Source of the DNA: Dirofilaria immitis
Lineage: Eukaryota > Nematoda > Chromadorea > Rhabditida > Onchocercidae
Assembly (NCBI GenBank): GCA_024305405.1
Contig: JAKNDB010000014.1
Location: 372,001 to 436,000, forward strand
DNA length: 64,000 bases
Direction of reading: 5' to 3'
Positions 39,268-49,849 of this stretch are shown one piece after another. The notes beneath the pieces were generated by a model. That model was given only the letters and a program-made list of their open reading frames with translations. It did not search any database and was not told where the DNA came from. Every line of letters starts with the position of its first letter. The first letter of the stretch is position 1. A program made the position numbers and the translations under genes.

Positions 39268-39419
39268 GGAATATTGGAAAAGTACCATCAGTTAGCTCCT
39301 ACTTTTAACGTCACGTCTTCCGTGATATAAATTTTGTCAAATGAATGAAAGAATTCATTAGAAAACTACTTTTCACCATTTTAGCATGATAAATGAAAAA
39401 AAAAAAAAAAAAGCTATTC

Positions 39420-39436
39420 TGTCATAAGTTATGACA
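39420..39436. repeat. 8-bp perfect palindrome
   Basis: TGTCATAA-G-TTATGACA. Part of the sequence (CTGTCATAAGTT) recurs about 30 bp downstream as a direct repeat. Confidence 0.75.
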
Positions 39437-39714
39437 ATATTTCAACTGTCATAAGTTTAAAAGATTGCTGGAGAGGAACTCAAAATTTTACTGTGTTGTA
39501 AGATTGATTTTCCATTCAAATAATGATTCAGTTTTCATAAATGACAATTTTATCAACCCATTCTAGATGTGAACATAGTGATCGATGCGAATGCTGTGGC
39601 AGTCGATCATGAAAGATTCACAGACAACAATCGCTCTATGTGTGAGTACTATTTTTGAAGCAGTTTTAAAATTGCTGAATATGTGTATGTCTGTGCGGTA
39701 AACCATTTGTAAGT

Positions 39715-39759
39715 TTACACAAGCACATACACACACACACATACACACACATACACACA

Positions 39760-39798
<39 letters not shown>

Positions 39799-39896
39799 AC
39801 ACACACACACACACACGTACACATCACAAAGTACATACATGCATACACACATACACGTACACACATATACAGACCCAGAGATACACACATATATTT
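39715..39896 (-). repeat. (CA)n / CATA compound microsatellite
   Basis: About 180 bp of CA runs broken by CATA, CGTA and CATGCATA variants. The long Cys-Val frames on the minus strand (39563-39899) are repeat artefacts. Confidence 0.95.
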
Positions 39897-40200
39897 CATT
39901 TATGAATGATATTTATTATTTATCCTATTTCTGTTAATATCCTAAAGATTTAAAAATTGATTCAAACTTTTTAAAATACGATATTTCAATTTTTTCAGAG
40001 GTTATTTTCAATATTCTTCAAAATGTATAATATATTGTTTCAGAGATTTTACATATTGTTGGAAATTAGGCAGTATCTAATATTAAATGGGATTAGTCTT
40101 TTGCATAAAAAATTGAAGTGCTTGTATGATTACTGAATTATGCTTTATTAAAATAATATTTTTTCTTATATTGAAACGTAAGTGAGGAAACGAAACTTAT
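39897..40200. other. AT-rich DNA, nothing seen
   Basis: No frame, RNA gene or repeat stands out. Confidence 0.5.
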
Positions 40201-40231
40201 TGAAATATGAGGATGATATCCTCATATTTCA
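40201..40231. repeat. 14-bp perfect hairpin, 3-base loop
   Basis: Arms 40201-40214 (TGAAATATGAGGAT) and 40218-40231 are exact reverse complements around GAT. A near-perfect 31-bp palindrome. It is not followed by a T run and there is no gene beside it, so a terminator role is not supported. Confidence 0.85.
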
Positions 40232-43200
40232 TTGTCGACATCCAACTTTTAAAGTATTCATGAATCCAAATTTTATAGTGTGGAGGTTCCTAATCTGATT
40301 TAGTTTTCCGTTTTGTAGTTTTCTCGAAAATGATGAAAGCTACTTGATGAAAGCATGGATGTTGATGCTTTAGATACACTTCAGCTTAATTTTTGACGAT
40401 AGTGATAAGATTTCTCAATGTTAGCACAAAATTCGTTGCACCGATCTTCGCACCATTTTTTATTCTTTTCAAGAAGTTTGCTTTAAATTTAAATTAGGAA
40501 GAAATTCGCAAATTATTTTCTAATTTGCGTAAATTATGATGAACCTCATTTGTTTAAAATCTGAATTCAATATATATTACAAGATTTATCAAATATATTT
40601 AGTTTCAAGCTTTTTTTACTATTTTGAAAGTAAATGGGTATAATAAAAGCTGAAAAGTTATATCTTAGATACAGTAGATAGTATTCTCCTATTGACTTTT
40701 TATCATTTTTGAAAGTACTAACCTCTGCCAAAACTATGAATAGATGATAAATTCATGATATACGAAGCAAAGTGAATTAGGATTGGGGAATATTTTATTC
40801 AAGTTATGGATTAACTAACAGATGAAAAGCAAAGAATCTGAGAAGAAATGCTTCATATAAAAGGAGAAGAATTTTCTCATATTTATTGATAATTACACTA
40901 GTCATGAAATATCCAGTGGTTTCCAGAAAATATTTTGTTTGCGAAACATTTATCTCATGCCCGATTTTTCTCCATTCTTTTGTTATTCATTTTCCCTCTC
41001 TTCTTTCAAGTGCCATTTCCGGAAATATTACAATTATCATCTGGCATGTGTTCTTTTTCACTTTATTGTCATAATTTAAAAAATTTTCTCTCCCTCTCCC
41101 AATTTTAAATCAAATGAGAAACTATTACTGTATCATAAAACTGACGAATATGATACCATAAATTCTCTTCATGCCTTACCAATTATATTCATAATACTAT
41201 ATTTTTACATTTTCCCTAACATTATGAGTCAATTTTTCTTTTTGAAGAATGATGTAAAGATAAATTATTCGTCTGTTTAGTATTAAAAAAATTGGACAAA
41301 GACAGATTTACTAAAAATGTGATATGAGGTGTAATGTCGCAACTAACCTACAGCTTTTTTTCTAATATTACGAATAATACATGTCATATGTCTTATTTGA
41401 TGATAGGTAATCGGTAAAAGAACATCTGATGCGAATTGATCGCTGCATGTTTGTAGAGATTATATAATTGACAAATTAAATAGAAAAAGAAAGATATTAA
41501 TTTTTAGATACGTCCTAATTCTGCAAGAAAAATGGCAAAGTGAGAGTATTCCTTGTAAATATGCTTGCAGTATCGAATAGATTGATTGTATCAAAGAAAA
41601 GGAGAAGAACGAATTTGGATTCAAAAGAGATTTTTAAATAGAGAATTTGAGCAGTTATAATTATCATATTATCATTGTTCAAGTTCTTTATCATCTTTAC
41701 TTTTGGCAATTAATTTTGATGTCTTGTACTTTTGGCTTCATATTTTTGGTCACCATTGTCACCATCTTACGTTGATGGTCGATGATAATAATTAATTTAC
41801 TTCCCATTTTTGTGCGTTTTCATTTTTGTGATTTACAATCTGTTGCAGTTAATTTTCCTTAAAAGAAAAAAATTTAATTTCATGAAAGCAGCTTATCATT
41901 TCACTAATAGCAAATGATTAGTTATTACGAGATCCTCATACGTACTTATACTTTATGACATTCATTCATTCTCTTATCAAGACACGGACGGATGAAGTAC
42001 TGGCAGAGATGAATCTTATAATTAAAATTAACATAATATAATGTATAATAAATATGATTGATCTTCAAAAATTCTCATAATCTTTTACCAAATGTAAAGC
42101 TGTATAGAGTGATTGATGACGTTTTCCATTATTTAAAGTTAAAAAATTGGTAACGCAAATTTTGCAGTCTTTAGTCTCTTTTATTCTGAAATTGAGAAAT
42201 ACTTAATTGAAATTTATAATAATGATTTGAAGCTTAGAAGGGAGTAATTTGATATTTACAACGACAGCAGAAAAGAAGCAATTCTCCAATCTCAATAATT
42301 TTTTTGTCAAATAATGGTTAACCGATACTGGAAGAAGCATTTGTTTGAAGAAGAAATTTTTGGCCCAGCAATTTAGTTCAAAACAAATTGATATTGAAGA
42401 CTGATCCATATTTTTCTATAGAGTTTTAATATTTTTCTAATACTGAATAATTTATTCAATAGTATGATATCTTAAATAAATTTAAGACAAAGAGAATAGT
42501 TTGTTACCGGTATGCTTCCATTTAGTTTCTTTTGTCAATTTTGCCAACTTTGGAATCGTTCTGGATTTCTTTCGGCGATAAACGTTTCTTTGTTCTAAAA
42601 TATGAAGATTCGAATTACAATTATCCGAAAAAATTTCTGATATATTCGACGTGAAACCGTCAGTTACACCAAGCTTTCTTATGTAAATTATATAAGCTTG
42701 ATGGTTTGCTCATTTATGATTTCTGTCCTTATTTTTATCAATCGCTATTTTTAATTTTATTTCAAGATTGTCTGTAGAATTATATTTCTGAGTAACTAGG
42801 TTGATATTATATTTTTTATTTTCCATTTAGAGAATTGCTGAATCAGTTAGTTAACAGTGTCACCGTCTTGACTTCATTGAAATTGTTATTTCGGCTTCTT
42901 TGAAATTTATGGGTTATTTTCGTTCATTGCTATTCACATATCATTTAGAGCTATGATTTTGTTCAATAAAAGAAGAAAATATTTTTCCTCATGTAAATAG
43001 TGTAAGTACATATTAAGCATCATATTTAACTTAATTTTTTTTTATATCTACATTATTGCATAGAAAAATAATGAGGATAATATTCAACAATATTATAATG
43101 ATAGATTAATTACTGAATTGACGGATTTTTTTGTTTGAAATATTTTTTTCTTTATTCATTTTTTGATACAATTACTAAAATTCTTGCTTTCTTAATTAAT

Positions 43201-44770
43201 TAACATTTCTTGGTATAATCAGTACAAGAATACAATTGTTTTCGCAATTATAGTGAAAACATCCTTTTTAATGCTGAATTTGGGTACAAAGTTCATTCCA
43301 GAGAGACTGGACTTGAAAAGCAGAAAATGAGAATTATTCCTATTAAGCTTTAACTTTACAATAAAGTTTTATAACTTTAAAAGGTTTTTTTTCAAATATC
43401 CATGGCAAATAACTAATATGATTTTTGTTTTTTTGTCAAACTTCAAAAACATGTTCCAATCAACTTCTCTGATAATGCCATTTTGCCTGGAAAATTTTGA
43501 TGAAGAATGACGTGAATCATCAAGAGCTATTATTAATTTGGATGATTCGCATTAATGGCGAAAACTTACGTATCTTTTTTAGAATTGTTAGAATGGAATT
43601 ACGAATAATAACTTTCTAGACCAAACTGTTAACCGATCAATCTAATTTTGTTTTTTGCGTAAAATATATTCAGATCTTAACTAAAAATATCATCTATATT
43701 TTTTTATCATTTTGAAAACTTTTGGTTGTTTCTATTTCGTATAACATAGGTTGAGTTAGAAAAGATTGAAAGCATCAAAAAAACTGATATACTTTCTCAA
43801 AGTTTCTTCATATCTTTCAATTTCCCTAAAGTGATTATCTTTTTTCATATATACATGGTAATGAAGTGAAATGTAAAAATATGAGTAAAGAACAAGAGTA
43901 ATTGGAAGAAAAAAAAGAGGATAAAGAAAGGAGAAAAGTTTTAAATATTTATCAATAATAGTCATTAAATTACTTTATAAAAACCATTGCTTACATCGGA
44001 ATTTTATTTTACCATAGATATTTCTGGATTAGATAGAAAAATTAGTTCGATTGAATCGCAGCATTCTATTTTGTTGGAGAAATTTTCATTTAATTCTAGA
44101 AGTTGCACGTTGGTCACCTGAGCCATTCGCTTTGTTTCACTTGTCTTTTTTGAGAAAAGTTTTTTCTTAGATTAAATAATCCATTTAATCGGATAGTATT
44201 TTAAATTATGCGGAAATTATTGTTCAATTACGGCATCATTTAGAAAAAGTTGCGTTACAGTATTCTCTCATATACTAAACATTTTCACTGTTTGTGAAGA
44301 TAAGGACAAAATAACGAAAAATTTGTTGAACTCATTTTGAAAATGAAAAACTTTTTTGCTTTTTACGAGACAGAGGAAGTGGATACATTTTGAATGGTCG
44401 AAGAAAAGCATCACTTCAGAATTTCCATCTCTCTTTCTTCTTTTTCTGCTTTCCAAAATAGCATTTTTTTTTTGCTTTTTGATTAGTTGTTAATCAAACA
44501 TACTTTTACTTTCAAAAGAGTTTTTAACTAATGGAATATTTAAGTGGAGAAGGTTGTGTTTAGCTGGACAATTAGCTTCACGTATTAGCGATCTGCCATG
44601 CTAGCATCCTGAGAATTTTAGTCGTTTTCATATTCAGTTTGCAGAATTTTTGAGTTAAAAAAATTTTTGAAATCAATCGATCAATTTCAATATAGGATAT
44701 GGTCGTAGATACAGTATGCGAATACTTTGTTTTTAATTCCATATTGGGTAATGAGAGTGACAAGATTGGT
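40232..44770. other. AT-rich DNA, no gene seen
   Basis: 4.5 kb with only chance-level frames (for example 41515-41709, 42203-42409 and 43756-43965 on the minus strand). A 61-codon minus-strand frame at 44578-44763 is also unsupported. No RNA gene or mobile element recognised. Confidence 0.5.
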
Positions 44771-44832
44771 GATAATAATGTAATGTTAGCATTGGAAATG
44801 ATGATAATGTAATGCTAGCAATGAAAATGATG
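44771..44832 (+). repeat. About 30-bp imperfect tandem duplication
   Basis: Two copies of GATAATGTAATG-(T/C)-TAGCA followed by AAATGAT, with small length and base differences, then a third partial GATAATG. Confidence 0.75.
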
Positions 44833-45463
44833 ATAATGTTGATAGGTGATGAACAAGAAAATATAGTTATTAAGAAATAAAAGATTAAGTTGACTGACAT
44901 CTTCATTGGATTTTATCTCCGAAGTGAGAGTTTTCTTTTTCTTCTTCACTACTTTTCTTTGGATTTTTGCACGCTAATTTATCAGTAATGATTATGATCG
45001 CTAAGTTTTGAAAAATTTTGAATTCTGATGTGTATTTTTTAAAATAGCTTTTTCTTATAAGACTTCATTATTTTTAGTCGATAACATAATACCGGCATTT
45101 CATTCGTTTGTTCAAAAGCTCTCCTCAGAGAGATTAGAATAATAGCACTGAATCAGTTGGACAAATTGACTTCAGTATATTATACCACCTATGTTTGAGA
45201 TCTCATTATTATATTTTTTTATCATTTGCGATGGCACTTCAGATTAATTAGTTAATATCGAAAACCTTCAAAATTATAGACAGTAGTGCTTATTGTGATA
45301 TTTTGGTGCAGAAAGCATTTCTAACTGATAGAAAGATGAGTTAACGTGATATTACAGCGATTTTAAATTAATTCATGAGCGTTTTGATCGTAATATACTA
45401 AACTTATTATTAGTGACCAGTGGTAAGCATTATAATAGAGTAATGCAGTGATAAATCATAATG
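44833..45463. other. AT-rich DNA, nothing seen
   Basis: No frame or RNA gene stands out. The end of the block (about 45440-45463) carries a GCAGTGATAA copy related to the hairpin arm at 45464. Confidence 0.45.
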
Positions 45464-45524
45464 TAGTGATAAGGTAAGGATTATCACTAATATGCAAAGG
45501 AATTCAAAGATTCCTTTGCATATT
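45464..45524. repeat. Two perfect hairpins back to back
   Basis: First hairpin: TAGTGATAA at 45464-45472 pairs exactly with 45481-45489 around an 8-base loop. Second: 45489-45503 (AATATGCAAAGGAAT) pairs exactly with 45510-45524 around the loop TCAAAG. The two stems abut with a one-base overlap. No open frame here. Could be a structured RNA, a footprint of an inverted-repeat element, or a cruciform-prone site. Confidence 0.85.
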
Positions 45525-45716
45525 CATGAAGTATGTACAATTGATCATGAATATAGCAAGAATTGAGAAGCATTATCTTCCGTATATTATATTTATCTAT
45601 ATGCGTGAAAAATAGATTTAAAAACAACTGACATGTTCCAGAGGATTTCAGTTTGTTTCAACTTTTAGCTCAAGACAAAGAAAGAATCAATGCGTTTTAT
45701 TTGGTGCAAAAATTTA

Positions 45717-45968
45717 AGCATTTATTAACATATCCTGTATATATATAAAAATAAAAGTAAAAATGCTTTATGACTCTAAAACTTGATTGTGTGTCGGATC
45801 TGTTTGGTAAATGGATAACCCAACTTCCTAAAGACTCTAGTCTTCCACCAGCAAAATTAATCCAAATCAAATTGGATATATCAATGCACATGGTGCACAT
45901 GGTACTTCAACACTGCTTTGAAATAAAATTGATATATATATATATATACAGGATCTGTTAATAAATGC

Positions 45969-45969
<1 letters not shown>
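45717..45969. mobile_element. MITE-like element with 31-bp terminal inverted repeats
   Basis: The left arm 45717-45747 (AGCATTTATTAACATATCCT, then TA repeats) and the reverse complement of the right end (about 45939-45969) agree over 31 bases with one mismatch. The element is 253 bp, the size of a miniature inverted-repeat transposable element. It has no transposase. Its interior holds a 60-odd-codon frame on each strand but no recognised domain, and both arms run into TA microsatellite sequence. I see no clear target-site duplication beyond the arms, so the exact ends and superfamily are unknown. A TA run directly follows at 45972. Confidence 0.5.

Positions 45970-45971
<2 letters not shown>

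Positions 45972-46005
<34 letters not shown>
45972..46005 (+). repeat. (AT)n microsatellite
   Basis: About 17 AT units immediately beside the right end of the MITE-like element. Confidence 0.93.
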
Positions 46006-46010
<5 letters not shown>

Positions 46011-46131
46011 GTAGAAGATTTATCTCATAACTGAGTGATAAGGCAAAGCGAAAAAAAAAATGGTAAAGCTTTTTGATATATTAGTGTATTGGCTGATATA
46101 AAAAGAAAAAAAGCAAAAAGAAAATTATTGC

Positions 46132-46161
46132 ATTATTATTATTGTTACTATTATTATTATC
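46132..46161 (+). repeat. (ATT)n microsatellite
   Basis: About ten ATT units with GTT and ACT interruptions. Confidence 0.85.
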
Positions 46162-46823
46162 ATCCAAGAAAAGTATTTATTTTTTTTCTCTAAAAAATCT
46201 CAGATCATTTCCATAGGATATGCTAACAATGAATCTCATGCTATTATCAATTTCCTAATCTTCTGTGAGACAGTGAAAAATGCGAAAAGAAAATGAAGGT
46301 GAAGAAGGTAAGCATGGCGAACTTATGATATTTAAGTTTGCTATCCTTTTTCGATTCTTATTTTCAGTAATACAAAACACGAAAATTTGTCACTAATTTC
46401 ATTTGATGGATTTTTGTTAACATTTCACGGTTCAAATATACTTGGTGAATCGTTTTCTAGGATTATTGATATTGATAGATTCTTGACTATTTTTGACTCT
46501 GCTGTTATTTTTATATAATTCCTAAAGATAAAGCTGAAATAATCAAGTTTTTAAGTATTTTATACTGGTTGTTAGATGATAATAAAAATTTGGATTTTGC
46601 GTCAACTCAAGATAAACAAAAGGAATTTGAACTGCTGACAGGTGACAAACCGCTGATGCGTGCATGCTGCACATACAAATGAATATGCTCACAGTCTTGT
46701 GTCATGTATAATTTAATTCTCTGAAAACATTGCATTTATCCAAGGAATGTTTGGATAAGCTAAGTCTTTAAATTTAAGAGATGTCTGAATCATTTTTTTT
46801 TACATATATGAAAAGCAGAGATT
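46162..46823. other. AT-rich DNA, nothing seen
   Basis: No supported frame, RNA gene or repeat. Confidence 0.5.
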
Positions 46824-46853
46824 AATGTTCTTAACATAAATGTTCTTAACATA
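46824..46853 (+). repeat. 15-bp perfect tandem duplication
   Basis: AATGTTCTTAACATA occurs twice in direct succession (46824-46838, 46839-46853). Confidence 0.9.
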
Positions 46854-47052
46854 CTTACTTTGATATTAAGACTCAGCCATGTATTACAATTAATTGATAA
46901 AATGAATAACTTTTAGCAGTAAAGATTCCACGAATTATTTTTAGTGTCGGACAGTTTATTAATTTACGTAACTATTTACTTATATATTCATCTATTTGAT
47001 TATTTAATTATACATTACTTCTGCATGCTAGAATTTTTTCTTCTAGTCTTTT

Positions 47053-47256
47053 ATGTTTCAAATTTTGTCAATCTTTGTGACACATAAGGGATTGTATATT
47101 GGCAGATGTACAAATTGTCAATATCGGTATTTTCTACTTCTAAAAGTGCAATGTTATTTCCTTCTTTTATGTTTTCAGTTTTCTATAGAATTCAAAAGAT
47201 GTAAAGATTGTTGCGGTGACAAAACAACTGTAAAATTTCATTGGGACATTGGATGA
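47053..47256 (+). CDS. Possible exon or small gene with CxxC pairs, unknown
   Basis: A 67-codon ATG-to-TGA frame. It contains RCTNCQ near residues 18-23 and KRCKDCCGDKTT near residues 48-59, that is C-x2-C followed 27 residues later by C-x2-C-C, the spacing style of small zinc-binding domains. Inside the frame lies a strong splice acceptor (TTATGTTTTCAG ending at 47178), from which 25 codons run to the stop (47179-47256). The real unit could therefore be a terminal exon FSIEFKRCKDCCGDKTT... with the upstream part intronic, in which case the zinc-finger pattern is accidental. Sequence between the Cys pairs is hydrophobic (YRYFLLLKVQCYFLLLC), unusual for a zinc finger. No family assigned. Confidence 0.27.
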   Translation: MFQILSIFVTHKGLYIGRCTNCQYRYFLLLKVQCYFLLLCFQFSIEFKRCKDCCGDKTTVKFHWDIG

Positions 47257-49603
47257 ATCTACCAATTTTACCTCTTTCTCTTTTAATTTTTCTGAGACTG
47301 TCACGGTTTAGTATTACTAATTTCGCTGCTTTAACAATAATATCTTGAAAATTTTTTTATTTAAGATGTGAAATTTTTAGTTTTCTTTTTATGGGACAGT
47401 TTACTGCACCTAAAAATGTTCTCGTCGTACTAAATGGCAAAACATACATGCTGCCAGGAACTTTTCATTTTATACCTGAATTGTCAATTAATTATTCGAG
47501 ATTTTATCCAAAATATTTTTTCCAACAGACTTTGAACAACAACGAAACCTAACCAAGTGTATATACCAAAAATTATTTCAAACTGTTAGAAAATTTTGTA
47601 ATCCCTTCATCAGTTGAACGATGAAGCAAATCACTGGAATTTATTCTTTATTGGTCAGGTAATAATCTGCGAAACATTTATGCATAGCTATGGAATAAAA
47701 TATAGGGAAAAAAATTAGAGAAGAAAAAAAGTAAAAAACTAGGAATAAATATTATTGAGATAAAATAGTTGTCTAGAAATGTTGACTTCTAATTAATAGT
47801 GTTCAGCATATCCAATATGACCGTTCCAGTTGTACGTAAGTAGAATTCGAATGATGACATCATTTTGATAGCACCGTAATCTAACCAGTTTATGAATTTT
47901 CGTGTATCTCAAAAGCCATTTAATGGGTCACCAAATGATGAAAAAACAAGCTTCTTTCGAGATCTTAAATTTATTAGGCAGATAAAGATTATTATTGGAA
48001 CTCTTTTAATACCAGTATTTTTATGTATTACTAGTATCAGGTATCAAGAGTAAAAAAATCGAGGTTAAATAAAACATTTAATTTGGTGGCTTGAGAATTT
48101 GAAAATTTGAATTATATATTTTTACTAAAAGAAACATTCTAATGGAACTAATTTTTGTTTATTTATTGTGAGGTGATTCGATTATTACTACTTATTGCTT
48201 GGAGTTCACACTTTCTGAGAAGTTTGAAGTTTTTATATTTATGCCAACTAAAATTAATAGAAGCTCTTCATCTGGTAATGAAAATAGTATTTCAATCTTA
48301 CTCTAAAGCATGCTTTTATTCTTTTTGTTGAATAAAATTGACTAGGAACGAAAATTCAGCATTTACTTATTCTAAGAAATATCCATGACGGGGTGTAATA
48401 GCATCGATATTCATGTATAAAATTTTACCAGAATTCAAATTTTTTCTTGCTGAGAACTTTTTTTTCAAAATTTTCATTTACTCTTTATATGGCTAATCTA
48501 GTTTAATTCCATTCTAATAAAAGATTGTCGTTAGTGAATAAATGTTGCAAATGTTACTCTTTCTATCGTAGATATTCAGGTCAACATTGTGCCTTGCAAT
48601 GAATAATCGATTTGCCAGATCAAGCATTTCAACCATACATCATCCATTGATGCTGAAGTAGAAGCAGCTTCTTAAATGTATCAGTTCTATAACGATGCAG
48701 CCAATTAACAAGTTAGATTAGTCTGTGACTTTAAATGTCCAGATGTATAATATACAGTGATTCCATGAAATATTACCTGTTGTCTTTTTAATTTTTTTCA
48801 TAATCTTCAGATACTTTTAGATCTTGAAAATATGACTAAATTATTCAGTTGGAGCTATTTTTGGATCAATCTCGTACGTAAGTTCATTTATTTATTTATG
48901 TACTTTAAAATGAAAGATTTTTTTACTTGTTTTACGCTATTCTGTTTCTCACATTTCATATGAACAGTTAATGCTCATAAAGTTCTGTTTGTTATTTTAT
49001 TTATAAGGAATCAATAAAGAAATTTGTCCCATTATTTTGTTTTGTTGTTACCGTTGTCGTTTATTTGAAATATTTTTCGCAGTTAAGATTTTGATTTTAT
49101 GAGGTGTGAATCTCAATTCATCTAATATTCTAAACGCATAATTTGGATGATAACACGTAATTAATAAGCTCTTTGATGAAGAAATGACGTGGGATTATAA
49201 ATTGATTGCCCGATGTTTTTTTTTCTTTCGAGTTTCCCGATGCCTTCCACTGAATGTAGTAGACAATCTAAATTGATTGAAAGTATCAGACGATGTGCTC
49301 CATGATGATTGGAGGGAGTGATGGATGGTTTGAAAATAAATACTAGATATGATTGTGCATTTGTGTATCTTTCTTAGCACGTGTGCTTGCCCGGGATGAA
49401 TGGTAATTATCGAGAGTATAATGTGAAGAGAAAATTATTCTCGCGATGTTCAAGAAGGAAGAATTGGAACATACTATTGTGAAATGTAAACATCCTATAA
49501 ATCACGTTGTTCGGGATAGGGGTGTCTTGTAAAGATTCCGATAATTTGAATTGGCGCTTTAAGTACCGTACATTCTCTTATGTACTGCAAATCAATCAAT
49601 CAT
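47257..49603. other. AT-rich DNA, no gene seen
   Basis: 2.3 kb with no supported exon. G+C rises from about 49480 toward the next entry. A 61-codon minus-strand frame at 49195-49380 is chance-level. Confidence 0.45.
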
Positions 49604-49606
49604 TGA

Positions 49607-49849
49607 CAGCTGCGTTTGTTGATCCTTTGCTGTTGGCATGAGAAGGATGCACAATCAGGGGATTCCCGCTTCATTGGCACGGTGCCAATAATTGTGGGAA
49701 ATTGGCTCATAGCCAGATGCTTTATTTCTCCAGCTGTCTGTCGTATGAATGTAGGGTTAGAGATGCTAGGGTTGGTGATTTCGGAATTGAATGTTTTGAA
49801 TGGGTTCTCTGTGGTGCATGCATCTCGTTGGCTTCTTTCCCAATTTTAA
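49607..49849 (+). CDS. Possible exon in a G+C-raised island, unknown protein
   Basis: About 49490-49850 has more G+C than its surroundings. One plus-strand frame is open for 80 codons between a TGA at 49604-49606 and a TAA at 49847-49849, with no ATG near its start, so it would be an internal or terminal exon. The product is varied: HEKDAQSGDSRFIGTVPIIV, then a hydrophobic region around MLGLVISELNVL, then HASRWLLSQF. Another plus-strand frame (49702-49884) and a minus-strand frame (49722-49910) are also open, as expected where G+C is higher, so strand and frame are uncertain. No acceptor of good quality was found at the start. Family unknown. Confidence 0.25.
   Translation, partial: QLRLLILCCWHEKDAQSGDSRFIGTVPIIVGNWLIARCFISPAVCRMNVGLEMLGLVISELNVLNGFSVVHASRWLLSQF
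49674..49688. promoter_or_regulatory. Full nuclear factor I palindrome
   Basis: TTGGCACGGTGCCAA fits the known NFI dimer consensus TTGGC(N5)GCCAA exactly, within an inverted repeat ATTGGCAC-G-GTGCCAAT. At about 70% A+T such a site is expected roughly 0.01 times in 64 kb by simple base-frequency arithmetic. It sits in the G+C-raised island at 49.5-49.85 kb. Function is inferred only. Confidence 0.4.

Noticed and set aside
39563..39899. Cys-Val-rich minus-strand frames
   Set aside because: Artefact of the CA/TG microsatellite.
40201..40231. Hairpin as a bacterial-type terminator
   Set aside because: The DNA is eukaryotic in character, no gene precedes it, and no T run follows.
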